From positions 2,488,501 through 2,552,500 of the forward strand of contig NZ_CM001240.1 of assembly GCF_000230835.1 (NCBI RefSeq): a stretch of DNA of 64,000 nucleotides, given 5' to 3'. Position 1 is the stretch's first letter. Every line of letters begins with the position of its first letter. The stretch comes from Clostridium sp. DL-VIII (GTDB lineage: Bacteria; Bacillota; Clostridia; Clostridiales; Clostridiaceae). Below the pieces are notes generated by a model. That model was given only the letters and a program-made list of their open reading frames with translations, did no database searches and had not been told where the DNA came from. Positions 52,054-60,554 of the stretch are shown here, piece by piece. The translations under genes and the position numbers were made by a program.

Positions 52054-55014
52054 ATGCAATATGAAGAACTGTATCAAATGTATATTACTTTAAAAAAAGA
52101 AAATGAATTTTTGAAAAATGAAAATAAGAAAATGCGGGAGTTGCTTGAAAGTCATGGCGGAATAGTTAATACCGAAGATGAGATTATAATTAATGAGGAA
52201 ATGGAGAGTTATGGAGATAAAAGACCGATTATAACCGAAGATAATCAAATAGGTAAAGTGAGTAATATGAGTACACCAAAAGAAAAAATACATTTATTTA
52301 TGTCATTGTTTAAAGGGCGGGAAGATGTTTATGCAAAACGCTTTGAAAAGAAAGATGGAAAAGGTGGATATTCTCCAGTATGTATGAATGAATGGAAAAA
52401 GTGGATTTGTAATAAACCTAAAATTAAATGTTCACAATGTGAAAATAGAAAATATTCGGTGTTGGGCTTTGATGAGATAAATAGACATTTGCGGGGAATA
52501 GAAGTTTTAGGAATATATCCGATGTTAGAAGACGAAAAATGCTTTTTTCTTGCCATTGATTTTGATGATGATGGATGGGAAAAGGATGTTACTATTATAA
52601 GAGAAGTATGTAAGGGAAAAAGCATTCCTTTTGCGGTAGAACGGTCAAGATCAGGAAATGGAGCTCATGTATGGTTTTTCTTTAATGAAAGTATAAGCGC
52701 AGTAATAGCTAGGAAATTTGGAACAGCTATTTTGACTTATGCAATGGATAAAAGGCATGAGATAAAATTTAAATCTTATGATAGATTATTTCCAAATCAG
52801 GATACCATGCCCAATGGTGGACTAGGTAATCTAATTGCATTACCTTTGCAAAAAAATTCCAGGGGAAATAATAACAGTGTATTTATTGATGAAAATTTTG
52901 AGCCGTATAGTGACCAATGGCTTTTTTTATCTACAATTAATAAGATATCTAAAGAAGATTTAGATTTATATATCATAAAATTGGCAGTGACAAATGAATT
53001 AGGCGAATTAATGATGATTAAAAATGAAACTGTTAAGCCATGGGATGAAGTAAAGGAAGAACCTAAATTAATTTCATCGGATTTTCCAGATACGGTCAAT
53101 ATAGTAATAGCTAATATGCTTTATATTCATAAAAAAGGATTTTCCAATAAAGTTTTAAATAAAATTAAAAGATTAGCTGCATTTAAGAATCAGGAATTCT
53201 ACAAGTTTCAAGCAATGAGGATGAATACATTTAATAAACCACGTATTATTTCATTGTCAGATGAAACAGAGGATTATTTATGTATTCCAAGAGGATGTGA
53301 AGATGAACTTCTGAGTTTATTAAGTGAAAATAATGCATATATAAGTTTAGATAATAAAACACATCCAGGTAAAGAAATAAAGGTCCAATTTAATGGAGAA
53401 CTTAGAAATGAACAGGTGCAAGCAGTAGAAGAAATGTTGAAATATAATAATGGAGTTTTATCAGCTACTACAGCTTTTGGTAAAACTGTTATTGGAGCCA
53501 ATTTGATTTCAGAGAAGAAAGTTAATACGTTAATAATAGTACATACAAAACAATTATTAGAACAATGGATCAAGAGATTGAATGAATTTTTAATTATTGA
53601 TGAAGTTGTAATTGTTGAGGATAATAAGAAAAGAGGAAGAAATAAAATTATTAATGTTATTGGCCAATTAGGCGGTGGAAAGAATAGATTAAGTGGAATA
53701 ATTGATATCGCTACAATGCAATCACTAGTTAGAGAAGGTGAAGTTAAAGATTTAGTTAAAGATTATGGAATGGTTATAGTTGATGAATGTCATCATGTTT
53801 CAGCTTTTAGTCTAGAACAAATTTTAAAGAATGTTTATGCTAAATATGTATATGGGCTAACTGCAACGCCAACACGAAAGGATGGGCATGATCCTATTAT
53901 TTTTATGCAATGTGGTCCAATTAGATATAAAGTTGATCCGATAAAGCAAGCTCTAAAGCGACCATTTGAGCATTATGTCATTCCTAGGTTTACACGATTT
54001 AACATAAAAAATAATATAGAAAAAAATCAGTTAACAATAACAGATATTTATTCACAAATAGTTGAAAGTCATATTAGAAATAAAATGATTGTTGAGGATG
54101 TAATTGAATGTGTAAAAAATGGGCGGAATCCTATCGTTTTAACAGAAAGAACTGCTCATGTTAAAATGCTTTCTGAAGAATTAGAAAAACAACTGTTAGA
54201 TGTGATAACGCTAACTGGGGCAATGGCAGATAGAGAGAAGAAAAAGGAAATGGAAAGACTTCAAGCGATACCAAGAGAAAGAAATTTTGTAATAGTTGCA
54301 ACTGGTAAGTTTATAGGGGAAGGTTTTGATGAGTCAAGACTTGATAGTCTTTTTTTAGCTATGCCAATATCATGGAAAGGTACATTGCAACAATATGTAG
54401 GAAGACTGCATAGGTTATATGAAAATAAATATGAAGTTCAAGTATATGATTATGTAGATATGCATGTTGGGGTTTTAGAGAAAATGTATCAAAAAAGATT
54501 AAAAGGGTATTCAGCTATAGGATATTGGATTAAAAGTGATACTAAATTGTCGGAGAGCATTAACTCAATTTATAATAGTAAAAATTTCTTAACGATATAT
54601 AACAATGATGTTTTATCTGCTAAAAAAGAATTAGTTATATCGAGTCCTTTTATTAGCAAGATAAGTTTAACAAGATTATTGGAGAATTTTAAAGCGTTAT
54701 TAAATACAAGTGTAAAAATTAAGATAATCACTAGACCAGAAGAAGATTTTAATGGTGCTTCTAGAGAAAATATGAAAGCTATATTTGAAGTTTTATCAAA
54801 GGTTGGAATTGATTTAGTATTTAAAACTAATTTGTATAAAAAGTTTGCTGTGATTGATAATAAGGTAGTTTGGTATGGTGGTATAAATTTATTAAGTTAT
54901 AGCAATTCAGAAGATAGTATAATGAGGTTAGACAATGTTGAGATAGCAAATGAAATACTAAAAGATGATGATGATGAAGAAAATGAGATACCTATTCAGG
55001 AAAGATTTATATGA
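52054..55014 (+). CDS. TOTE-type primase-helicase-PLD fusion protein
   Basis: 986 residues. A coiled coil at 13-31 (LKKENEFLKNENKKMRELLE) comes first. Residues about 75-310 form an archaeo-eukaryotic primase domain of the TOTE conflict-system type, with IKCSQC, FLAIDFDDDGW (DxD at 169-171), GNGAHVWFFF and GGLGNLIALPLQKNSRG. Residues about 445-840 form a superfamily 2 helicase: SATTAFGKTVIG, VIVDECHHVS, GLTATPTRKDG, YVGRLHRLY. The end resembles a phospholipase-D nuclease (KKFAVIDNKVVWYGGINLL), but the usual histidine is lysine or tyrosine. AAGAGG precedes the ATG. Known relatives are predicted to act against invading DNA. It lies between repeats R2 and R3. Confidence 0.85.
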   Translation: MQYEELYQMYITLKKENEFLKNENKKMRELLESHGGIVNTEDEIIINEEMESYGDKRPIITEDNQIGKVSNMSTPKEKIHLFMSLFKGREDVYAKRFEKKDGKGGYSPVCMNEWKKWICNKPKIKCSQCENRKYSVLGFDEINRHLRGIEVLGIYPMLEDEKCFFLAIDFDDDGWEKDVTIIREVCKGKSIPFAVERSRSGNGAHVWFFFNESISAVIARKFGTAILTYAMDKRHEIKFKSYDRLFPNQDTMPNGGLGNLIALPLQKNSRGNNNSVFIDENFEPYSDQWLFLSTINKISKEDLDLYIIKLAVTNELGELMMIKNETVKPWDEVKEEPKLISSDFPDTVNIVIANMLYIHKKGFSNKVLNKIKRLAAFKNQEFYKFQAMRMNTFNKPRIISLSDETEDYLCIPRGCEDELLSLLSENNAYISLDNKTHPGKEIKVQFNGELRNEQVQAVEEMLKYNNGVLSATTAFGKTVIGANLISEKKVNTLIIVHTKQLLEQWIKRLNEFLIIDEVVIVEDNKKRGRNKIINVIGQLGGGKNRLSGIIDIATMQSLVREGEVKDLVKDYGMVIVDECHHVSAFSLEQILKNVYAKYVYGLTATPTRKDGHDPIIFMQCGPIRYKVDPIKQALKRPFEHYVIPRFTRFNIKNNIEKNQLTITDIYSQIVESHIRNKMIVEDVIECVKNGRNPIVLTERTAHVKMLSEELEKQLLDVITLTGAMADREKKKEMERLQAIPRERNFVIVATGKFIGEGFDESRLDSLFLAMPISWKGTLQQYVGRLHRLYENKYEVQVYDYVDMHVGVLEKMYQKRLKGYSAIGYWIKSDTKLSESINSIYNSKNFLTIYNNDVLSAKKELVISSPFISKISLTRLLENFKALLNTSVKIKIITRPEEDFNGASRENMKAIFEVLSKVGIDLVFKTNLYKKFAVIDNKVVWYGGINLLSYSNSEDSIMRLDNVEIANEILKDDDDEENEIPIQERFI

Positions 55015-55052
55015 TTTAAATGAAAATAATTTAGTAATATTATATAAAGTGA

Positions 55053-55154
55053 AGTAGAAAAGGATTGCCATTTAACACGGTGGAATGGGAGAACGAGGCA
55101 GATATAGAGACTGAAATACTATATGAAGATAGTGTTCCTTATAATATTGGTTAG
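55053..55154 (+). pseudogene. DUF2442 C-terminal remnant
   Basis: A startless frame encodes GLPFNTVEWENEADIETEIL and YEDSVPYNIG. DUF2442 proteins end in xVxWPNxADIxPExLYE, a close match. These genes usually follow a DUF4160 gene as small toxin-antitoxin-like pairs. The rest of the pair is deleted, directly after the helicase gene and before repeat R3. Confidence 0.6.
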
Positions 55155-55268
55155 TGGTGGATTTTAAAGGTCATGCTTCGCCTCCACCATAAAATCCACG
55201 ACCAATTTGTATGTGGCTTGAATAGCTACTTACAGGTGGTCGTGTTTTTTGTTGTCACGGGTAGCTCC
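55152..55268. repeat. Structured intergenic repeat, copy R3
   Basis: The clearest copy. GTGGTGGA and TCCACCAT form hairpin 1, with GGTCATGCTTCGCC in its loop. CCACGACCA...GGTGGTCGTG forms hairpin 2, with an inner stem TGTATGTGGCT/AGCTACTTACA, then TTTTTT. AAAAT on the 5' side gives a U-run on the other strand, so it can terminate the convergent helicase and NUDIX/ispG transcripts in both directions. Confidence 0.88.
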
Positions 55269-55310
55269 ACCAGTTATATAAAACTAGTAAGATTATTTTA
55301 GCTTAGCATG

Positions 55311-55808
55311 TCAAACATTAAATATATTTGAATACTTTTTTAATGCAGCTATATGCATAGGATAAAATCTACTTTCATTACTTTGTAATAAGTTAGATAA
55401 TTCTTCTAAAGAAATCCATCTCTGATTTTTAGCTTCATCTGTACACGTTAATAGAGTACCACTTGCTTCGCAAATAAAGGTTTCAGTCATTATTGGATAG
55501 TATCCTTTAATATTTTGGTCACAAGTGAAAGGGGTGTAGTTTAAGACTTTATATTCATTATAATCAATTATAGTTGAGTTATTTTCACCTTGAATTTTAA
55601 TTACATCAAGGCCAGTTTCTTCTTTAACTTCTCTTCTTAAACAATCATATATGTTTTCAAATTCTCTTATTTTGCCTCCGGGGATTTCTAACAATCCATT
55701 TTCTAGAGCTGAGTTTTCTTTAAATCTTTCTTGAATTAAGATATATTTTTTAGAATTTACATTTTTTGTAATTATTGCACTTGCGGATGGTTTTGAAAAT
55801 AGTTCCAT
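55311..55808 (-). CDS. NUDIX hydrolase
   Basis: 165 residues. The Nudix box is GGKIREFENIYDCLRREVKE with ETGL following, slightly off consensus because a residue pattern before the REVxEE is extended. The flanks show KYILIQERFKENS and GLLEIPGG. It likely hydrolyses an ADP-ribose-type or nucleoside diphosphate substrate. The in-frame ATG at 55856 overlaps ispG; AAGGAG eight bases before the ATG at 55808 fixes the start. It follows ispG by 16 bases, so they share a transcript. Confidence 0.87.
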   Translation of the reverse strand: MELFSKPSASAIITKNVNSKKYILIQERFKENSALENGLLEIPGGKIREFENIYDCLRREVKEETGLDVIKIQGENNSTIIDYNEYKVLNYTPFTCDQNIKGYYPIMTETFICEASGTLLTCTDEAKNQRWISLEELSNLLQSNESRFYPMHIAALKKYSNIFNV

Positions 55809-55824
55809 AAAAGCTCTCCTTATA

Positions 55825-56874
55825 CTAAAGTTTGTTAATTTCATTGATGAATTCATCTATTAACTTGTCTTCTTTAATTTTTTTTATGATCTTTCCCTTT
55901 TTAAAGATTATCCCTTCGCCCTTTCCACCAGCAATACCAATATCCGCTTCTCTAGCTTCACCGGGTCCATTTACTAAACACCCCATTATTGCTACTTTTA
56001 TATTTTTTTCACAGTATGCTAATCTTCGTTCCACTTCTTTGGCTATTTTTATAAGATCTATTTGGGTTCTACCACAAGTAGGGCAGGAGATAAAGTCAAT
56101 ACCTGTGTTTATATATCCTAAAGATTTAAGGATATCTCGTCCTACTTTAACTTCATCTAGTACATTACTAGTAAGTGAAACTCTTATGGTATCGCCGATT
56201 CCATCAGATAAAAGTGTACCTATGCCTATGCTTGATTTTATAGTTCCATTCCATAAGGTGCCTGGTTCTGTAATTCCCAAATGAATAGGATAGTTAACCT
56301 TTCGTGAAAGGATTCTGTTACATTTTATTGTGTCGTTCACATCAGACGATTTTATAGATATACATATATCATAAAAATTTAAATCTTCTAATATTTTTAC
56401 ATGTCTTAAAGCACTTTCAACTAATGCTTCAGGGCAAACTTCATTATATTTTTCTAGAAGATCGTTTTCCAATGATCCTGAATTAACTCCGATTCTAATG
56501 GGGATAGCTTTACTATTTGCAGCATCAGCTACTTTTTTTATCCTGTCTATGCCTCCAATGTTACCTGGATTTATCCTCAATGCGGCAACCCCGTTATTTA
56601 TAGCTTCAAGTGCTAATTTGTAATCAAAATGTATATCTGCTATTAAAGGAATATTTATCTGATTAACAATAGTCTTTAAAGCTTCTGCTGCTTCAATGTC
56701 AGGGACAGCACATCTTACAATATCACAACCTGCTTTTTCTAAACTAAGAATTTGCTTTACCGTTGCGTTTATATTTCTAGTATCTGTATTTGTCATAGAT
56801 TGAACAGATATTTTTGAATCACCTCCTATAGAAATGTTTCCTACCTTAATTTTTCTTGTAATATTTCTCTTCAT
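55825..56874 (-). CDS. ispG: 4-hydroxy-3-methylbut-2-enyl diphosphate synthase IspG
   Basis: A 349-residue Fe-S enzyme of the MEP isoprenoid pathway that converts MEcPP to HMBPP with ferredoxin or flavodoxin electrons. The TIM barrel begins RKIKVGNISIGGDSKISVQS with MTNTDT. The cluster ligands are in FISCPTCGRTQID and IMGCLVNGPGEA, followed by a final glutamate. GGAGG precedes the ATG. In many clostridia ispG follows dxr and rseP; here it stands with a NUDIX gene instead, divergent from a LysR regulator. Confidence 0.95.
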   Translation of the reverse strand: MKRNITRKIKVGNISIGGDSKISVQSMTNTDTRNINATVKQILSLEKAGCDIVRCAVPDIEAAEALKTIVNQINIPLIADIHFDYKLALEAINNGVAALRINPGNIGGIDRIKKVADAANSKAIPIRIGVNSGSLENDLLEKYNEVCPEALVESALRHVKILEDLNFYDICISIKSSDVNDTIKCNRILSRKVNYPIHLGITEPGTLWNGTIKSSIGIGTLLSDGIGDTIRVSLTSNVLDEVKVGRDILKSLGYINTGIDFISCPTCGRTQIDLIKIAKEVERRLAYCEKNIKVAIMGCLVNGPGEAREADIGIAGGKGEGIIFKKGKIIKKIKEDKLIDEFINEINKL

Positions 56875-56994
56875 AAATTTATTCCTCCAAAATGTTATAA
56901 TTTATATTCCTAGTATAATAAAGGAATTTCAATGTTAAAAACGAATTATATTAATTGAAATAATCGAAATATTTCATGGTGATGGGAGGTACTT

Positions 56995-57867
56995 ATGAAT
57001 ATTGACTCATTAGAGACCTTTGTAGTTCTTGCAGAGAATGGTAATTTTACTAAAACTGCGGAACAACAATATTTAGTTCAATCAACGATTTCAAAAAGGA
57101 TAAGTGAACTTGAGAGATTTGTTGGAAAGGAGCTATTTTTAAGAGATAATAAAAATGTGAAGCTCACAAAGTCTGGAGAGGCTTTTCTACCATATGCAAA
57201 GAGAATGATTATGTTAAAAAAAGACGGTATAATAAAAGCTAGAGCAGTAGGAATATACGAGGATAGATTAGCAGTTGGCCTTACAGATTCTATTTATAAA
57301 GGGGGAATTTCGAATGTTTTGAAAAAATACTATATAATGTTCCCTAATATTGCTATAAAACTTAAGGTAAATCATTCAGAAGAAATTATAAGGTTATTAA
57401 GTGATGGTATACTAGACATTGGATTCGTTTATACAAAATCTAAATCAAATAAATTTGAAATTATTGATTTTTTTGAAGATGAAATAATATTAGTGACAAG
57501 CAATAAAAATGAGATAGGATTAAAAATAGATATTTCATACTCAGAGTTGATAGATTTACCATTATTATATACAGATTTAGGAGAAGATTTTTTTACTTGG
57601 CTTAGTAAAGTATATGGGGACAGCCCTTTACTAAAATTTTCAACAGATGAAAATATATATGTGACTGATTTTGTTAAAGAAGGTTTTGGATATGCATTTG
57701 TTACTAAATCATCAGTTATAGAGGAATTAAAAAATGGAGAGTTAATTCATGTGAAAATAAAAGATGCAACTCCACCATTGCGGAAAATATATATGATAAT
57801 AAATAAAAATAAAAGTGATTCAATTTCGGTAAAAAGCTGGTTAGGAATGATTAATCAAAAAAACTAG
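56995..57867 (+). CDS. LysR-family transcriptional regulator
   Basis: 290 residues. The winged HTH is SLETFVVLAENGNFTKTAEQ, with STISKRISELERFVGKELF. The effector domain (residues about 90-290) has LSDGILDIGFVYTKSKS and FVKEGFGYAFVTKSS. GGGAGG precedes the ATG. It is divergent from ispG across 120 bases, but a LysR controlling ispG would be unusual, so the target is unknown. Confidence 0.88.
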   Translation: MNIDSLETFVVLAENGNFTKTAEQQYLVQSTISKRISELERFVGKELFLRDNKNVKLTKSGEAFLPYAKRMIMLKKDGIIKARAVGIYEDRLAVGLTDSIYKGGISNVLKKYYIMFPNIAIKLKVNHSEEIIRLLSDGILDIGFVYTKSKSNKFEIIDFFEDEIILVTSNKNEIGLKIDISYSELIDLPLLYTDLGEDFFTWLSKVYGDSPLLKFSTDENIYVTDFVKEGFGYAFVTKSSVIEELKNGELIHVKIKDATPPLRKIYMIINKNKSDSISVKSWLGMINQKN

Positions 57868-58006
57868 TGATTATCAATTTATAATACAACTTATTATGAA
57901 GAAAATAAATATGAAAAAAGAATAAACTAATTGGTAAAAATTAAAAGAGTTTTAGGCTTAATTTATCCTAAAATTGTGTATAATATAATTAAAAGGAGGT
58001 GTTTGT

Positions 58007-58249
58007 ATGCAAGTAAATATTAATAATTTAGTTTCTATATCTGAAGCTAATCAAAATTTTTCTAAAGTTGCAAGAATGGTAGATGAAAATGGCGCAGCAA
58101 TTATACTTAAAAATAATGCACCAAGATATGTTTTGATAGATTATAGTAAGTTTCAGCAAGACACTATTGCAGATGATGCAACAGTAGAAGAAGCAGCAAA
58201 TAATATTTTAAGTAAACATCTAAGAGCATTTGAGGAGTTAGCTAAATGA
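58007..58249 (+). CDS. Phd/YefM-family antitoxin, orphan
   Basis: 80 residues. SISEANQNFSKVARMVDENG then AAIILKNNAPRYVLIDYSKF is the Phd/YefM fold, which binds operator DNA and neutralises a Doc or RelE toxin with its C-terminal helix. AAAGGAGG precedes the ATG. Its stop overlaps the start of a doc-type gene (ATGA), but that toxin is destroyed. The antitoxin itself looks intact. Confidence 0.88.
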   Translation: MQVNINNLVSISEANQNFSKVARMVDENGAAIILKNNAPRYVLIDYSKFQQDTIADDATVEEAANNILSKHLRAFEELAK

Positions 58250-58421
58250 GACACCTAAGCAAGGAATAAATGATGTATTTGCATTCTATGGCAATTACAA
58301 AGACTGGTGGTTTAGATGGGATTGAGATGAAGATATCATAGATCTTGGATTAGGAGTTGCATCGGGGAAATATGATGCTGAATATGTAAAAGAATGGATT
58401 ATCAATTGTAGTAATAGATAG
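58246..58421 (+). pseudogene. Decayed Doc (death-on-curing) toxin gene
   Basis: The ATG overlapping the antitoxin stop gives MRHLSKE and then TAA. In another frame LHSMAITKTGGLDGI follows, and after a deletion DIIDLGLGVASGKYDAEY and VKEWI. These are the N-terminal, early and C-terminal segments of Doc proteins (LSKE, LHxxxIxKTGGxxGIRDE, DLGxGxASGKY). The central Fic-type HxFxDGNKR active site is gone. The toxin is therefore inactive through a frameshift and an internal deletion. Confidence 0.8.
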
Positions 58422-58431
58422 AGATAAATTT

Positions 58432-58516
58432 TAGTGGTGGATTTTAAAGGTCACGCTTCGCCTCCACCATGAAACCCACGAAAATCTAATTTTTGGATTT
58501 TCGTGGGTCTTTCTTG
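58432..58516 (+). repeat. Structured intergenic repeat, copy R4 (short second hairpin)
   Basis: Hairpin 1 is the same as in R3 (GTGGTGGATTTTAAAGGTCA, CGCTTCGCCTCCACCATGAA). Hairpin 2 is different and cleaner: ACCCACGAAAATC against GATTTTCGTGGGT, then CTTTCTT. The two-hairpin plan is kept while the second hairpin's sequence is replaced. Confidence 0.85.
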
Positions 58517-58715
58517 TATCTTGAGAATAATAACAATATACAAGCATGGATAAATAACATACAAGTAGAATAAAAAATAAAAACTAATATTTTTAAGGAT
58601 AAGAATGAGTTTATTAATAAATATAAAGGTATTGCAATGCAATTTGTAATGCCTTTATATTTTGTATAAAAGCAATTTAAGTTAAATATACGTTATTTTG
58701 ATGATATAATAGCTT

Positions 58716-58904
58716 TAGGCACAATCAAGAAAATAACAAGTAGTTATTTGCTAGTCTATTTTCCATCAAGGGGAAACTCGACTTGCGTACACTTACGTCG
58801 GCAAATTGGCCTAAAAGGTCCGCTATGAGGGCGATTTGCTTCCTTGCTTAATGAAAAAATATACATGGCAGCTTTGGCCTTGATATTTTCTTTCATGTGC
58901 CGTA
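58716..58904. repeat. MITE-like element, copy 2
   Basis: 189 bases with imperfect terminal inverted repeats: TAGGCACAATCAAGAAAATA on the left and, on the other strand, TACGGCACATGAAAGAAAAT on the right. The interior matches copy 1 at 27537-27700 in order: a CGTC segment, CCTAAAAGG against CCTAATAGG, ATGAGGG, TTGCTTCCTTGC, ATGAAAAAATAT, CATGGCA. Non-coding. It sits about 30 bases before the FliB-type gene and may supply its leader. Confidence 0.7.
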
Positions 58905-58935
58905 GATAAAATATTAAAAGGTAAGGAAGATAAAA

Positions 58936-60147
58936 ATGCAAAAGAATGTTAAGATGATATATCCAGCCTATATAGATAAGTTTCAGTGTATTGGAGGAAA
59001 ATGTGAAGATAGTTGTTGCATTGGATGGGATATAGATATTGATAAAGAAACATTTAAAAAATATCACAAAGTTACAGATGAAGCAATGAAAAAGATGTTC
59101 CAAAAAAATGTTCATAACAATGAATATTGTACTAATAAAGATTTAGATTATGGAAGAGTTAAATTAAGCAAAACAAAAAGATGTCCGTTTCTAGATGATG
59201 AGAATTACTGTTTGATTCAAGGGAAATTTGGTGAAGATTATCTTTCTAGTGTTTGTAGCCAATTTCCTAGAGTACTAAATAAAGTAGATAATCATTACGA
59301 AATATCCTTAGATGCAGCATGTCCAGAGGCAGCAAGAATTATTCTTGGAAGTAAAGAGAAAATAGAATTTAAGGAAAGTGAGAAAAGTTTAGGTAAGTAT
59401 ATTATGTCAGGTGTACTTGATACTAGAGCATCTGAATTCAAAGATACACCTATAAAGTATTTTAAAGAGATAAGAGACTTTTCAATAAAAATAATACAAA
59501 ATAGAAATTTGAAGTTCAGTTCTAGATTATATGTCTTGGGGAATTTTTTAAATGAACTAGAAGATATAGAAAGTGATGAAATAAAAGAATTTATAAGTGA
59601 ATATGATATAGAAAATGAAGCTGAGTCTTATAAAAGAGAACGTATGAATTATGCACTTCAAGTTTCATTTTTGAAGAATATAATTGATTCTTTAGATATA
59701 TTAAATGAAAATGATAGCTATAAATTTAAAATGTATACTAAAGAACTTATGCAGGGATATAATATTAAAGATAATGAAGAGGCAATTGAAAATAAGGAGA
59801 AATATATAAATGCATTTGAAAAATATACAGAAGAATATATAGAAAGCAATAGCTACATATTTGAAAGTTATATGGTTAATTTTATATATAATAATCTATT
59901 TCCTTTTTCAGAAAGCGATTGTATGTTTGATGGATATATTCTACTTTTATTTAGATATTCATTAATGAGATTTTATCTAGTTGGAAAATACATATATAAT
60001 GGAAAAGATTCCGTAGAAGATATGGTAGAGTTTATTCAAGTATTTGCAAAAGCAGTAGAGCATGATAAGAACTATAGAAGCCAGATCTTAGAATATATTA
60101 AAGAAAATAGCTATGATAATATGGAATTCGCAAAAATGCTTTTGTAG
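58936..60147 (+). CDS. fliB: FliB-family flagellin lysine-N-methylase
   Basis: 403 residues. The N-terminus has the cysteine cluster IGGKCEDSCCIGWDIDIDKE, then KRCPFLDDENYCLIQGKFGE and SVCSQFPRVLN, typical of FliB, which methylates lysines of flagellin and probably binds a metal or Fe-S cluster through these cysteines. The C-terminal half is helical. AAGGAAG precedes the ATG. No flagellin gene is in the window, so the target is inferred from the family. Confidence 0.85.
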   Translation: MQKNVKMIYPAYIDKFQCIGGKCEDSCCIGWDIDIDKETFKKYHKVTDEAMKKMFQKNVHNNEYCTNKDLDYGRVKLSKTKRCPFLDDENYCLIQGKFGEDYLSSVCSQFPRVLNKVDNHYEISLDAACPEAARIILGSKEKIEFKESEKSLGKYIMSGVLDTRASEFKDTPIKYFKEIRDFSIKIIQNRNLKFSSRLYVLGNFLNELEDIESDEIKEFISEYDIENEAESYKRERMNYALQVSFLKNIIDSLDILNENDSYKFKMYTKELMQGYNIKDNEEAIENKEKYINAFEKYTEEYIESNSYIFESYMVNFIYNNLFPFSESDCMFDGYILLLFRYSLMRFYLVGKYIYNGKDSVEDMVEFIQVFAKAVEHDKNYRSQILEYIKENSYDNMEFAKMLL

Positions 60148-60148
60148 T

Positions 60149-60190
60149 AAGGGGCTGTCGCACTAAATGATTAGTGCACAGCTCCTTTTA
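60149..60190. terminator. Intrinsic terminator
   Basis: AAGGGGCTGTCGCACTAA faces TTAGTGCACAGCTCCTTTT around ATGA. It starts at the fliB stop and abuts the 3' end of the broken hxlR gene. Confidence 0.85.
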
Positions 60191-60339
60191 GACGACGTAT
60201 CAACTCACCGAAGCGTTGAACTTTATAAAAAGCTATATACCATTAATATTTTCCATTTACCGTTTAATACAGATTGCAGCATACTCATTGGTACACAATG
60301 AGACATCAAATTCTTGTCACGAAATTTATTATCTGCCAT
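60186..60339 (-). pseudogene. Truncated, frameshifted HxlR-family regulator
   Basis: From the ATG at 60339, behind GGAGGG, the frame reads SMLQSVLNGKWKILMVYSFL and stops. In another frame KVQRFGELIRRLKG follows, the next part of the HxlR winged helix. The gene then ends in the fliB terminator. So the HTH is frameshifted and the wing and C-terminus are deleted. Confidence 0.7.
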
Positions 60340-60390
60340 ATTATCCCTCCGATTCATGAACAGTATACCTCATGAAAAAAGAAAAATCAA

Positions 60391-60431
60391 TGTACTACTT
60401 TTTCTTGTACATAGTATTAAAAATAGTACTA
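60391..60431. promoter_or_regulatory. Candidate HxlR operator and promoter region
   Basis: TAGTATTAAAAATAGTACTA at 60412-60431 is a near-perfect dyad of TAGTAYTA arms. A related TGTACTACTTTTTCTTGTAC lies just upstream. The pattern recalls YodB/HypR-type sites and lies between the broken hxlR gene and the radical SAM gene. A doubtful 92-codon ORF that spans this region is not called. Confidence 0.5.
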
Positions 60432-60554
60432 CAACCATAAAAAGACCGTACTTGAATAAAAAAATATCTACTGTAACATATAAATCAGAAACGGGAGGCC
60501 ATTATCTTAAGACTCGCTTCATAGAGAAAAATTACTCTAAAAGGAGAGATAAAT

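Noticed and set aside
48988..55014. Prophage
   Set aside because: No capsid, tail, terminase, lysis or integrase genes; only defence-type enzymes are present.
48349..58516. Repeats as integron attC sites or a CRISPR array
   Set aside because: No integrase, no core-site GTTRRRY pattern at both ends, units kilobases apart and no spacers. The U-runs fit terminators better.
58936..60147. FliB-type protein as a ferredoxin or radical enzyme
   Set aside because: Cysteine pattern and length follow flagellin lysine methylases; no radical SAM CxxxCxxC motif is present.
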